From Eimeria necatrix (lineage: Eukaryota > Apicomplexa > Conoidasida > Eucoccidiorida > Eimeriidae): a DNA stretch of 64,000 bases. Where the stretch lies: the NCBI RefSeq assembly GCF_000499385.1, contig NW_013652080.1:1-64000 (forward strand), given 5' to 3'. Below are positions 13,201 through 25,847 of this stretch, one piece after another (within the stretch, counting starts at the first letter, position 1; every line of letters begins with the position of its first letter). The notes beneath the pieces are model-generated. The model was given only the letters and a program-made list of their open reading frames with translations. It did not search any database and had not been told where the DNA came from. The translations under genes were made by a program, and so were the position numbers.

Positions 13201-13777
13201 CTATTTGGCGCAGGCATTCGCTGCGGGAAAGGCGTTCATCAGCTGCAGCTGCAGCGTGCACGGCTTCCGCGTTCAAGTACCCGTGAGCTCTGCGGGTGTA
13301 GGCTCCCCACTGTACCTTTGACCCGAAGGACTTTGTGAAGGTGATGGGCGCTGATGGGTACGCTATGCGACTGTTTAATCTACCACGAATTCCCTCTACG
13401 CTCCTCCCAGAGGCACTGGGAACTGATGAACGCAGCCTCGGGGCTCCGCTATGAGCAACTGCGCCGTCACTCCGGGCGTCTTGCTGCGCTACGCTGCTGC
13501 CTACTGGCAGTCTTTGGGATCCAGCAGCCTCTCCATGGTCCCAGCCCCAGCCGTCTGAAGCAGGACAGTCACCGGGGGCAACAGTTGCCGTAGGGCATTC
13601 CTGGTGCGATATTCGAATGCTTGATACAGGACTGTGCGCTCTCGGGCAGCTTCTGCCAGGATCCAGGTGCGAAATCGCTGGTATGGGTAGGGAAGCTTCA
13701 GAAGAGTTTAGGGCTGTGCCGATAGGGTGGTCTGAGCGATCTGGCGGTTCTCGAGCGATACTGTCGCGAAAAGACAT
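10270..13777 (-). CDS. Coiled-coil protein of unknown function, 4 exons
   Basis: Exons on the minus strand: 13777-12722, 12592-12416, 12274-12158, 11724-10270. All junctions are phase 0 with GT-AG borders, giving 934 residues. Residues 1-300 are Ser/Pro/Arg-rich and probably disordered. A heptad-like coiled coil starts near residue 310 (ELERILKVESDIAE) and continues through exon 2 (ERDDLEATLQQIQ), exon 3 (LEELRMQLEKVTKEAATLKK) and the start of exon 4 (HRELKRLRVQLIKTREN). The remaining 450 residues are acidic, Ser/Thr/Ala-rich and low in structure. I do not recognise the family; a structural or cytoskeletal role would be a guess. Unlike its neighbours it has no long homopolymer runs. The start is the first in-frame ATG after a stop, but an upstream exon joined at an acceptor just before 13778 is possible. 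Confidence 0.72.
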
Positions 13778-16700
13778 ACTGGAAATACCCTTCTCCAGAG
13801 GACAAGGGCCGTTACAGCATAGAAGCACAACGCCTCAATAGCATCCTCGTAGCGATCCAAAGCTTTATCTATTGGAATACGCGAGCTCAGCCACTACTGA
13901 ATAACATTGCTGACGTCCCGTCGCAGCGCACTCCATATATCCAGGAACCCACTGACAACAAAGTCGGGAGACAACCATGCAACGCCTAAGAAGGTGCAGC
14001 GCTAGTAAAGGGAGCCAGTACTCGAGAGAATTTAGCGTTGTTCATCCCTAGGATTAGGGCTGCTGCCCGGTGAGCCACTGCTGCCGCTGCTGGCAGCCCT
14101 GTAATCGAGTGTCACCACATATTAGTTGGAGGTTGCATTCTCCGTCATTTTCACAAACGAATTCTAATGTTGTAATAACATGCAAAATAAACTATTCCAA
14201 GCTTGGAGTGCCCCGATCATGTTTCGTAGTGCGCATGAGACATTCGGATGCTTTCGCGAAGTCAAACGACAAAAAATGAGTGTACCAAAGCCTTTTCTCC
14301 AATTTTAAAAGTAATATTGTGCATGCTTTCAAGCTTTTATCTTCGTGTGTGTGGGCTGAACAGTAAGATTCACTGGATAGAGACAGGATGACGCAAGTAA
14401 GAGGCTGTTTGTGTTTGCTCCCTGGGCGTGAAGGCCAAACTAAATAACCATAATGAAAAATCTGAGTTGTAGGACTGTTGAAGGAAAAAGCTTAAAAGGG
14501 TCGTGTCATTACTTCTCTCCTTGGCATCCAACTTCGTTTGCATGACAACGGCTCTAAGCTTGTCAACTCCAGTCTTTTCACATCTTCTGAGCCACATAGC
14601 AGCGTTCCACTCAGATACTGGAAAAATGCCATTGCTTGATAAGTTTAAATGCCATAGACGCTCACAGCCTGTCTCCGTATGGCGGTTACATCACCAGCAT
14701 ACGCTGTGAGTGGAGCCCTCCCGTGGAGGTATTCGTTTCTGGCAAAACAGTTGTTTCCGCAGTAATGTAGTATCAGAATACAGTGAGCTGCAAAGGGGAA
14801 AGTAAGACAGATCACCTGGTAACCAATTACCACCCTGCACAGGACTGGCAGTTTCCACGACTACTGGTTCCCCATCATCGCAGGCAGTGCTGGACGGTCG
14901 TAGGATCTACTCTCCTTTAACTTAAAATTCTGCAATCTTGGTCTCTTTTCATGCCGTTGTATACGCCCTTTCAGCATGACGCTTGGGCTTTGCTCTCGCT
15001 CTAGCTATCCCGCTTCTTCCTTCCTTCGAATTAACGGCAGCTCGTCAGACCTTTATTTCAACAGTGGGCCATAGATTTTGAGTCCTTTGCCCTCAGTCTA
15101 CTTCTTAATTTTTCCAAGGCCCGTAACTTTTGTCGGTACTTTTTAAGCTGCTTCTACGTGTCTCAAAGCTCTGGACTCACCGTTTCGCCACCGCCCGCTG
15201 GCTGCAGTTCCTCGCTGCACTACTGAAGTACTTTTCAGATCCAAGTAGGGTCAAGGAGCCCAACAGACCCTTAACAGGCAAAAGAATCAAATCAATTTTT
15301 TCTGTGGCCTCTGCGAAGCCTTCGGTGTCTCTTGGTATGCATGTGTCCCGCAAACTGCACCGGTGACGCAGGCAGCCTAAATCCTTGGCCTTCCAGGCAA
15401 ACACCCGTGCTACAACAGCTATGTTTCCCTAGCTATAGATTTTCTAACGATACTCGGTGCGTAGAATTGTGAATGTTGCAACCTTATGGGGTTGTGCTGG
15501 TGCGACTTTGTAATGCTACGCACTGCATTGTCGCCTACGCGTCTTTCCAGTCTGGGCAAGTTTCGTTCATACCCATCGCTACTTACTGCAGGCAATTTTA
15601 AACACTGAAGAGGGCGTAACCAAAAGCATTGTAGCTCCCCGTTTGTAGGGATACACCTGTCTTCTTGCAATGCTTGTCCCCCGCAGCGTGGGCTTCGCGC
15701 GGACCACTTACAGTGTTTCAGATACAAACCCTGAGGCGTCTTATAGAAAACACCGGTCCCTGCTTGCCCATGAGTAAATCTTTCTGTGTGTTTATGACCT
15801 TAACTCTTCCTGGCAATCCACAGCTTCTGAATTATGTGGCCCGAAGGCTCATTCCTCAGCCAATTTCTAGTGCTGCACGCTACAGCCAGCGTGAAACTCC
15901 ACGTACCAGAAGTAGCGTAGCTGGGGATAAAGTTCACTAGAGTCTAGAACAAATGCCGAATAAACGTAGATTGATTCTCAGAATCAAGACGGGCTAGGGT
16001 GCTTTTGTTCCTGCGCTGTATATCATGTCTCTCGCAAGCGGACAGGTATCTAGAAAGGCGCTGAAGGCACTGTTCATCCGGTGAAAATGCACAACAGTCA
16101 TCCCCATCCCTGCATGCGAAGCTGAGTTTGCGCACTGCTCAAGCAATGGGTAAATAATGTCTACGGCACTCCTGCCCCAGCGCTTGGTCGAGGCTGCAAA
16201 GGCCGCTATTGTTCGCTTTAAGCTACATCTTTGATGCCACCTCCGCCAATTCCTATGTATCCTACTGCAAAATCGCTGACAGCCTTCCCAGCAAAAGCCG
16301 CTCTACCCTCCGCCGATTATTTTTACCTTGGTCGCATCTAAATGGGACCGAGAGGTCCGCCCAGCATACGTACTTCACACAGCGTGTAACACCAGACACA
16401 TTGCTGCAGAATACTATTGTCTCGACTCTACGAAATATCCAGGAAGGCAGATTCAGAGCTTGCCATCGGAAGCCACCATCCGTACCGTGCAGGACGTCAA
16501 TGGAAGGCCGTGACTTGTCGTTTGCCCCGTTATGTCCGTCTACACAGAAGTCATGAACAATAAAATGCTGTCATTCCATTTATTCTCGCTAGAAAACAAA
16601 CTGGAAAGCGAAGATTGCGCGCATGCGAGGCATAGGGCAGAAACAGCTGCCTTCCTGTCTTGAACAACTTGGGCTTGCCGTGCCTTTGTTGCAGCTCTCA

Positions 16701-17388
16701 GGAGGTCTTCGCAGCGTTGAATTTGAATACTACTCTGTAACAAGCATCATGGGCTCGCAACTTTATCTTATTTTTATGAGCTCTGCGTCTCTTTGTGCCT
16801 ACACACGGCCCCAGCAATGCATGCGTCTTCAAGTTCGACAGGAGGTGATCCATTTGAGCTTTTATCTCATGCGGTATTTATACAGCTCTCCCGTCATGGT
16901 CCCATTATTAAGCAGCATGAACAAAGTCATTTTTGTAGTATTTGCTTCTGAAGTACGTTCTGCGGCTTCCCCTTAGGGTAGCAGTTTCGTCTGTCTTCTG
17001 CTGCCCGCCGTGCTTTCTGTTCCGATTTCCTCGATATCTTCTTCCTTGGGTTTCACCGTGCGGATTGAATTTTCTTCACGAATCTGTGTGAACTCAATGT
17101 CAATAGTACCTGTGTGCCGTCCTGCATGAAGCCTTCTACTGGTGGCCTGAGTCCCAGACTCATTAGCAAATGAAAGCGCAGTTTTTATCATCATACGCCC
17201 TGTCCCGTGTAGCAGGATCTTTCGCGTGCAACGGCGGCGTAGTAACTGTGGCCGTGAAAGCGAGTAAAGGCATCTGAGGGGTCCCATTGGGAGGCTTCAT
17301 CGGGCTCTCCGCCGTCCTGCGTTTTCTTCGTCTTGTAGGGCTTTATAGGGCCCCCAAAAGGAAGAACACGTTTAATTCACTCGAGGAC
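13778..17388. other. Gene-free stretch upstream of two divergent genes
   Basis: It lies between the 5' ends of the coiled-coil gene (-) and the DCAF5-like gene (+), so it should hold both promoters. I see no exon chain and no recognised motif. Several overlapping open frames of 60-117 codons (for example near 15665-15940 and 16209-16556) lack splice or homology support. A telomere-like TTAGGG string occurs near 14053. Confidence 0.55.
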
Positions 17389-20300
17389 ATGGACAAGGAC
17401 GGCTGCCGCAGCCAGCAAGGTCCGAGTGAGCCTGTCGGCTCAGGAAGGGTATCACAGGCATCCCTCTGCGACAGCAAGAAAGCTTTTGCGTGCGTTGTTT
17501 CGGGGGTTGACAGTGAGCATGATGAGACGAGCAGTGACTCCTCTTGGGCTCTGCGGGCCACGATATCGCAGTTACGTTCACGAGGTAGGGGTCCATGGGG
17601 GGGCTGCAAGCTGCTCCTTGATAGGGGCTCCCAGCGTCTTTTGGGCAGCTCGAACATGAGCAGCATCCCGACGCGCAGTCGACTCTTATCTGGCAATCGT
17701 TATTGGCGGATGCGATCCCAGTACATGAATTTAAGTGGTCCAGGTTTCTTCAAGACGTCGTACCGCTACAGAGGCCACGAGGGATGTGTGAACGCCATCA
17801 AGTAAGCGCATGCAGTAGTCGTCTGTACACAACGTGAATTCAAGTGGGTTTGGTGTTGTACAGGTATTCACTCAGCTTGTCTTGCTTTAATGCGCCTATT
17901 GCCTCCCTAAAGCTGCTTCGGTCATCATACTCGTCATTATTTGTATCTGTCTTTCAGCTTCATCTAAAGTTACTCTCTAGTAGTTTCCTTTCTCTTTTTT
18001 CGCGGCTCCTCCCGCCTTAGCACCATATGCGTGCTTCTGTGCTTGAAGCAAAGGTAGTCGTTCTGTTGAACGATTATCTATATTTCAGCATCACAAAGTG
18101 ATGTACATTTGCATGCGCCCTTGGAGTGTGTGTGTATTGTAGATTCCACCCTACGCAGCCCTGGCTCTTCAGCGGGGGCGATGACCTCCGCCTCCTCATC
18201 TGGGAGCCTCGTGTTTGGCCGCGTACGCCCAAAGCGGTGCTGCCAACGGAGCACTCTGATAATATATTTTGCATTGATTTTGATAGTAAGTAATTGCCCT
18301 CTCTCCACGCTTGAATCTAAACATTGTATCCTTTTCAGTGACAGCGTATTTACATGGTGCACTTGCTTTCATTGTATATATAGAATATTTTTAATCACAT
18401 GTGCTTGTTAATTCGTACATGAATGCATGTAGGTTGTATGTTCGTATATTTTGCATGTGTTTATGCTTGTGCGAATATATGCAAGTACTTCTCTGTACGT
18501 TTGAATGGTGACCTATCTACGTGTTTCACATATTTGTATGATCATGCATTTTATTTGTAGTCATGCATGCTTGTCGATTGGTCTACCTCCTTGGCATTAG
18601 TTCGCGTGCATAGAACAGGACGCATATGCACATATACGCGAAGATGCTCGTCTTGTATGTGTCGTGGCTAAGATGCCTTTCATCTCAGCAAATGGTAAAG
18701 CACTGACCTAGGCGGTTGCGCACAGTTTTGCCACCGTCATTTTGCGCCCTCATGCACGAATTCATCTATATACGTAGATGGAAAACGTCCACGTGTAGCA
18801 CTAAGTATGTATGTATGTACTATTTATGTATGCATGAACGCAGCTTCATCTGTATGTATGTGTATAAATGTATAGCCACGTGAACTGTGTGTGCCCGAAT
18901 GCGCGCGTTAGCCCACTTGCGTATCCGTGTCAACGCACAAGGCTGCGCAATTACCAGCGAAACTTTTGTGGATGAGCAAAGCATGCTCATATGTAGAAGA
19001 ACATATACAAGTACCCGTTAGGGATTTGTACAGAGTAGAGTACTCCACACGTGTCGCTCAGGTGAAAAGGCAGCTGCTGGCTGCAGCTATATGTTGCGTG
19101 GGTGCTATGTAGAGAGAGTCAAGGCTTCAGCAGCCATTTGCTGCTTCTGTTGCACCGCTACTGTTACTGCCGTTGTTGCTGCAGCACTGGGCAGCCGCGC
19201 GTTGACAGCGGCGAACGACGGCTTGGTCACTCGCATATCCCTGAGTTCTGCTGCTGCAACAGCTGAGGCTTCTGAGAGTCGCGATTTCTATTCCATTTAC
19301 GGTCGGCTGCATGCACCCTCAGTGGAAGAGATGCGATCTCTATCACTTCCATTGACTCACCCCGAGGCGTCCACCAGGCTGTCTGTCACTGAGACCGGAG
19401 ATGCATCCGCCACTGCTACTGATGCCGGTGTAGCGCCGGCGACGACAGCAACAGCTGCAGCAGCAGCTGCTGCTGCGGCGGCGATTGTTCGGAATAACCT
19501 GGATATTTTGGTTGCAGCGGACGAAGAACTGATCTTGTTTCCTCGCTCGCGGACGCGTGCCTGTTTTGAGGCCAAGTTTATTGACACCGCAGGGCAGATT
19601 GCCGCTGCTGCACTTGAGTCTGGCTTTGTTGCACTTGCAGATTTCAGGTGGGATGCTAACTGTTACTGCGCCTATGTTGTGCTTGTGCTGTTGCTGCTTC
19701 CTCTATGTTGTGCGTGTGTTGCTGCTGACCGCTCATTGCTTTCTTACTGCGTTTCCGTCTGCCAGTCTCGTTCAGTCCTTGGTTCCAAGTTTCTCTGCTC
19801 TTTGCTGTCGAACTGCGCGCATGCTTGGCGAGGCAAGCCGTGTTTTCTGCTGTATTTGTGTCATAGAGAGCGGCCTCTGGTGACACATCCAGTTATGCGG
19901 AACACCGGCGACTTCACCAGTGTCGACCCCCACATTCCCCGCCCCTACCACTTGGCGTACGCAGGCAGCTGTGGGGCTGGGATTCTTGTGAGGCAGACAA
20001 TCTCTGAACCCTAGTTGGCGTAGCTCTGAAACTGACTGCCTTGTTAGGCTGGATAGAGCTAAACGGTAGCGTATCACAGCCACGTTGTGCACCGAGAGCT
20101 GACTTGTGGGGTGCGGATCCATATAGTTCCACTCAAGCTCTGAGTTCTAAACTATTCAACCCGATACGTCGGGCAATGAGGTGCAGATCGTCGTGCAGTT
20201 CCTTTACATATCCAGGCGCCACTATAGCCCTTTATTTGCGACACCGTTTGTTGTGTTTTTTCTCTTTTCCTCTGGTCCAGTAACTATGGACTACGTCCTG

Positions 20301-20536
20301 AAGAATAAGTAATCGAGTAATTGTATCAGTTGGTGAAGACATTAGCTCATTGTGAAGTTGCGTTTACTGCGGATGTTCTAGGACTTACGAACCGCCAGGC
20401 CATTCTTGAGGTTGAGGGTCCCTGCAGTAATTGGGGATGCCGAAGGGGAAGATACGAAACTAAGTACTTGGCGCCGAAGCCGCATCATTAACAGCAGCCG
20501 CAGCAGGAGTCGCAGCAGCTGCAGCAGGAGTCGCTG

Positions 20537-20567
<31 letters not shown>

Positions 20568-23500
20568 GGCAGCAGCAGCAGCAGCAGCGGCAGCAGCAGC
20601 AGCAGCAGCGGCAGCAGTGGCGGCAGCAGCGGAACCTTTAGTGCCTCAAGGCACGCCGTGGCCAGTAGCAGCGGTAGCGACACGCGTAGCCGCAGCAGCA
20701 GCAGAGGCCACGGGAGCAGCAGTCGCAGGAGCCGCTGGAGCTCATCTGGCTCCCGGCTATACGAAGAAGTACATGAAATGATGCGTATCCAGAACCGATG
20801 GTGCGGATGGAGATGGCATCGCGGGAGAAGGGGACGAGAAGGCTTGCGCACGTCTTCTGTGGGAGACACTGCTGGTGGTGGCGCAGCCGCTGTTGTTCAG
20901 TGCCCTTCGCCGGTCGTTAGATCTGCAAGGCGCAGGCTGAACAGCCGTGGCGACAGAGACAGCAGACAGAACACCCGCAGCAGCAGCAGCAGACAAAGCA
21001 GCCGCAGTCGCAGTAGCAGCAGCAGACAAAACAGTCGCAGCGGAAGCACACAAGGCAGCAGCAGCAACGGTCAAGGCAGCCGCAACAGCAGCAGGCAGAG
21101 CAGCTGCAGCAGCAGACAGAGCAGCCGCACCAGCAGTGGAGACAGCAGCACTCAGCGGCCGGCGGACACACAGCGAGTGAGGCTAGGGAGGGGAGGACGC
21201 CGCAGCCTAAGGCTGCTGAGGGGAGGAAGGAACCGCAATTTGAACACCAAACCTTTTTCGGACACATCAGAAGCAACAGCAACAGCGGCCGCTAGTAGCG
21301 TCCGTAGCAGAAGCGTCAGCTTCAGCAATAGAAAAGGCAGCAGCAGCCGCAGCCGCAGCAACAGCAGGTCACCAGACGGCGACTCCGCAGAAACAAAAGA
21401 GGAAATGTCTTCTACAAGCGGCAAAAGGCGTTGCATTCGGAGCAGCAGCAAGTGCAGCAATAGCGGTAGCGGAAACAATAGTAGCAGTAGCATTCGTGCC
21501 AGAAGTTCTCCGCAGAGAGAGCATAAATTTCGGTCGCAGCACGCAGTAGCATCAGTGGCTGCTGGCGCCTCACCGGTGTCTTCCGAGACGCAACAGGAGC
21601 AGTCGCAAACCCGTCGAGAAACAAGTATCAGAGGAACTCCACAGAGGCATTCACTGAACGTTGATGATTCCCAAGAGGAGCAGCAGCAGAACCAGTTGCC
21701 GCAGCAGGAAGCAACATCAAGTTCTAGATCACGAAGGCTTCGACGGCGAGCGGTAGCAAGAGATACTGCAGTTGCCTTGCGTCTTGTAGGAGCGAGCCTT
21801 CGACCTGGGTCAGGCATTTCCCCTGCGTACGCTCTTGCTGCTCTGGCTGCTGCAGGTGAGTCAGCAGCATCAATGTTGAGCGGAGGCTCCCCTCCTGGGT
21901 CATCTCGTCACAGTTCTGCAGTAGAGAGTTCTCTCGGGGCTTCTCAAGAAGAAGGGGCCCAAGCATCTGAGGTGCTACCTACTGCTGGCGTATATACCAG
22001 AGCTAGCAGCAGCAGAGGCAGCCGTGGCTGCGGGAGGACGCCTTCTGGTGCTGCTGGCGGCAGGCCACGTACCTCGTATGGCCAGGCGCTGATGGACGCT
22101 TTTAATCTCGAATTCGATGAAGCCGGGCAGCTGAGGCGAAGAGGTGGGCCGCTGCAGGCTTGGGGTGGCCCAACCTTCGTAAGTGGACAGAGAGAGGGTG
22201 ACCGCCGCACAGACGAGGCGTCCTCCCCTTCTGACGCTCCTGCTGTTAGCGCAGGGGAGACAGCTGCTGCAAGAACCAACACCGCGGCTAATGAGGTTGT
22301 TGCACCTCGTGAAGAAGGTAGTGGCTTGAGCAACTCTGCTGAGGGGATCTCTCGCCATAACAGCCCTTGCCCTGACGAAGGACGATGCCCGAGGAGGCGT
22401 TCCCGTGGGAGACTTTCCCGTGGACGATCTCACGATGAGCAGTCGCAGGGAGATCGTTCCCAAGACGGTCAATCAGCAGCGGGTCGGTCGTCGGGGAGCC
22501 GGTCACGAGCTCGTTCCACAGATAGGGAGTCCCGGGACCGATCGTCGGATGGCCGATCTAGACAACGATCCTTGGGAAGGCAGTCTCGGGGTCAATCTTC
22601 CGAACGACCTCGAATTCGACCAGCGGATCGTGCCATGAGTGGTGCCTCAGCTGAGATCCGTGCAGCTTTGCGTGAGGCGGAGGCTGTTGCTGCGCAGCTA
22701 CCGGCCATTCGTTTCCCCACCTATAGGACAGTGTCTCGGGAGTCACTGGGGGGCCGAAAAGTATATGAGGGCAAGCGTTTAAGCGATGTGCCTTTTGTCG
22801 AAATGATTGACAAAATCGTTTTTTCTTGGGACGGAAAACTGCTACTCGCCATTCGCAGGAGGAAAGAGCCGCTGTTGTACAGTACAGACTGGGAGGTTAG
22901 CAGAACCTCAAGCGCACGTAGACCCAAAGGGAAAGTTCCCTATGTTGTGTACTGGCTAGACAGAGACTTAGTTCTGGACTGATATTATCAGGCTCTCATT
23001 CTGTACGCTCTTGGATTTGTATATGTGTCTATCACACCCGTGCAATGCTGTGTTTACGTCGCCTCCGTACCCTGCACAGTGCTCATGTGCTTTAGCACAT
23101 TTGCATATGGCAATGTGGATGCTGTGTGAATGATGCCGAAGCTCCGTTGCTGATTTATCCAAGCTTAAATATCGGTCCTTTGTATGTTCATGTATGCTTG
23201 TCTTCTCATCTTCGACGAGTCGTTCTGTCGTGGCGTTGAGTTCGACTCTTCTGTTTTCGTGTTGTGCTTTGTCAGTTGCCGCTGTTCGAGCTGCAGAGTG
23301 AAGGCTACACAAACGTGACCACCATGAAGGGAGGATGTTTCTTGACTGATATGAAGCACGTGGCTTGCGGCTCTGAGGACCTGCAGGTGAGATGGACGGA
23401 ACCGATTATGATGGGGCTGATGATACTTTGCATGCGCTTAGCTGTAGTGTACTGTCCATGCGTGCGTGTATATAAGCACCGATGTGCTGCGTATGCACCC

Positions 23501-25847
23501 ACACTGTTGCCGTCTGCGGTGAGTTACACTTGGCGACAAGGCGTTGCTTTCGTGCTTTGCTTTCTTTGCTGTACTTGATCCTGTGGTATTTTCGCCTATT
23601 TGTGTGCGTGGCTCATCGTTTGGCTGTTCGTCTTTTTTGAATATTTTCGTACACCTACGTACTGACGTATTTTTGCTTGTAGTAGACGACGCATTTTTAC
23701 TCTCTTCCGAAGTGTACGTTTATGCTCTCGTTTTGTTCTTTTCCTGTTGCATTACTCATTAACTCGTCGGTTCACTTAGTTGTCTTTTGTCTCCCTCCGT
23801 TTCAGGTTCACATTTGGTGTTTGCCAACGCCTCTGCCAGTGAAGCCTACGGCAACGAAGCCTCTTAGGCGGCTTACGTGTCTGAGGGGTCATCTATGTGT
23901 AGTCAATTGTTGTGCAAGGTGACATATATGTATACAGCACATACAAAATGCAGAATAATTTTTCTTAAAGCAAACGATTACCTGAAGAGGCACTCTCTGC
24001 GCATTCCGAGAGGGGAAGGTGCACAAGCTGGTCGTGATCCTATGCATGCTAGTACTTACTAATCTGTGTATGCGTACGTATATTTTTACGTTCAGATATT
24101 CTTGTCCTTATCCATTTTGTATATGTGTGTGGACATTTTTGTGGATGTGTGCGCCTGCGCGTGTCCGTATGCGCTGATGTATATCTGCATTGCAAATTGT
24201 GCGTGTATTTGTATGAATGTATTTGCGTGGGTGTAATCATCTGCGAACTCATGCATCCCCTGCTGCTGTTGCTGATGCTTCGCAGCCCTGCGCCACAGAG
24301 TCCTCTAGGTCTGTGGGGCCCTCCAATGCTGGCCACCAGCGGGGTCGAGAAGATGGTGAGAGTTTGGACATGTGAATACAGCAGAGACGAGGACGACTGC
24401 GATAGATACCCTTTTGATGGACGGTAAGATGCAAATGTGAATATAACTGTTGATCTGACATCAGCGTGAACATGAGCGAACGTTGAAGTGAGAAAGCTAA
24501 GGACAGATGAAAACTAGGACAGTTTTATGCAGATGTTGCTACGAACAGATGATAAGTATGGAGAGCTAGACAGACAGGTGCATATTGGCGGTTTAAGCTC
24601 TAAGCTGTAAAAACAACGAGAGAGACATTAGTTTTCTACCATTTGGTGCAAAGGGAGAGGCAGGTTTTAGCCTAGTCTTATACGTAGCAGCATTTATACA
24701 AACCAGCATGAGGGCGGAGGCAACCGTAGCGTATGGCTCGAAATTTATACTGAAGAATAGATACAAAAAGAGCAGTGAGCCACAGGAGCTACGCAGGGAA
24801 AGAAAATGTAGGGATGAACTGGTAGTAAGAGACAGAACAGTGGGAGACGACGGCCAGCGTGCTTCATCCATCCCTTTTCAATGTTTCTTCCTCCTGTTGC
24901 TTTCTGATGGGTTGGTTGATTGGTTGGTTAGCTTGCTGGTTGCTGGTTATGCATGCCTGAGAGTTACGAGGTTACCTTCACAGGCGTTTTTCGTTCTTGT
25001 TTGTTCGCTTTTCACCTCATTCGTTCCCTGCTTTTTTTCCGCTGCGTAGTGCTTTCGTTTGTTACGTCTGCAGTCTGCCCACTGCGCCGTTTCATTCGCA
25101 TGTATTTTAGACTCTCATTTGTTTGTCTCTGTTTCCCCGTGCTTGCGCTTGTTAGCTTCATCACACAAGAAACGACGGAAGATTTTGTGACAATCGCGAG
25201 ATTCAACAGAGCCACTCCCGCTTCAGAAAGGTGCTGTTGCTGCTGCTGCTCATGCTGCTTCCTTGTTGCGTCGCTGCTGCTACTTCGCTTTGCGTTGCTT
25301 TTGGTGCTGCGTTGACATTGCAGTTCGTCCCATATGCACTTATTGCTGTTTGTCGTGCAGTTGTTCCTTCTACATGTAATGTTAGCATGCCGGTTAGCTT
25401 CGGATTTTTGCTGTCATGATTCCGCTTCTAGTGCGTTTGTGTCTCTAAGTTTCTGCGTCTTGCAGTGTTCTGTTCCCGTCTGTGGCTCTTTGCGCATCCC
25501 ATTTGCCTGGATCTACCCTGTTTTGAACACTGGTGTTTTGTTTCTGCTCATTCGAGCCTCTTTCCGTTTATGTCCATGTCCACTCCATCCTCCAGCTGCC
25601 TTTGTCCACTAATGTATAATTTACTCCGTGGCTTCAAGTTGGCCATTGGGCAATGCTCACCAATTCATTTACTATTTTGCATGTTTGCGATTTGTGTGCT
25701 ATCGTCCACTGTATGCTGTTTTGCGTGTATCGTTTACTTGATGCCGTTGTTCATCTGTATTGATTTGTTTGCCACAGGCCTGTGTTCAGCGTCCAACCCA
25801 TCTTCGGCGTTCTGTCAAATTATGCGGAGGAGGATGCCAGCAACTGA
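17389..25847 (+). CDS. DCAF5: DCAF5-like WD40 protein with a giant intra-propeller insertion, 9 exons
   Basis: Exons: 17389-17801, 18143-18285, 19185-19647, 20399-22895, 23276-23386, 23806-23918, 24286-24423, 25156-25230, 25778-25847. The total is 4023 nt, or 1340 residues, and phases match throughout. Exon 1/2 encode GHEGCVNAIKFHP then FSGGDDLRLLIWEP; exon 3 joins NIFCIDFD to ALTAANDGLVTRISL and ends in a blade closing with ALADFR. After the insertion come KIVFSWDGKLLLAIRRRKEP, LFELQSEGYTN, CGSEDLQVHIWCL, LRGHLCVVNCC and TSGVEKMVRVW, in the order seen in human DCAF5. DCAF proteins are substrate receptors for the CUL4-DDB1 ubiquitin ligase (family knowledge). Residues about 345-1135, mostly exon 4, form a Ser/Arg/Gln-rich insert between blades. 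The first ATG after the in-frame stop was chosen as start; the exon 4 acceptor is short of pyrimidines and is the weakest junction. Confidence 0.88.
20480..20632 (+). repeat. CAG-type triplet array with a 21-bp higher-order period
   Basis: A tract of GCAGCA units broken at regular intervals by CGG, so that a 21-bp unit (six AGC triplets plus a GGC) repeats about three times near 20567-20620. It lies in exon 4 of the DCAF5-like gene. In the chosen frame it encodes Ser with interspersed Gly and Arg; the other two forward frames would give Ala or Gln runs. Confidence 0.85.
20940..21140 (+). repeat. Imperfect CAG/AGC-rich coding tract
   Basis: Interrupted AGC/CGC triplets in exon 4 of the DCAF5-like gene. 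In the chosen frame it reads as a Ser/Arg/Gln alternation (RQSSRSRSSSSRQ), resembling an RS-domain. The GCA frame is also open for about 78 codons, so coding frame rests on the continuous 858-codon opening and on WD40 homology at its 3' end. Confidence 0.7.

Noticed and set aside
16209..16556. Overlapping + frames that might be a retroelement fragment
   Set aside because: No reverse transcriptase, integrase or gag motif, no terminal repeats, and no agreement between the overlapping frames.
18958..19061. An extra exon of the DCAF5-like gene (KLLWMSKACSYVEEH...) that fits the phase of exon 2
   Set aside because: Joining exon 2 directly to the acceptor at 19185 continues the third WD repeat with matching phase and better homology; the extra exon would break phase with every good downstream acceptor.
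20378..21817. Leu- and Cys-rich minus-strand frames opposite DCAF5 exon 4
   Set aside because: They are complements of CAG/AGC arrays; they lack splice signals and family motifs, and the + strand frame carries WD40 homology.
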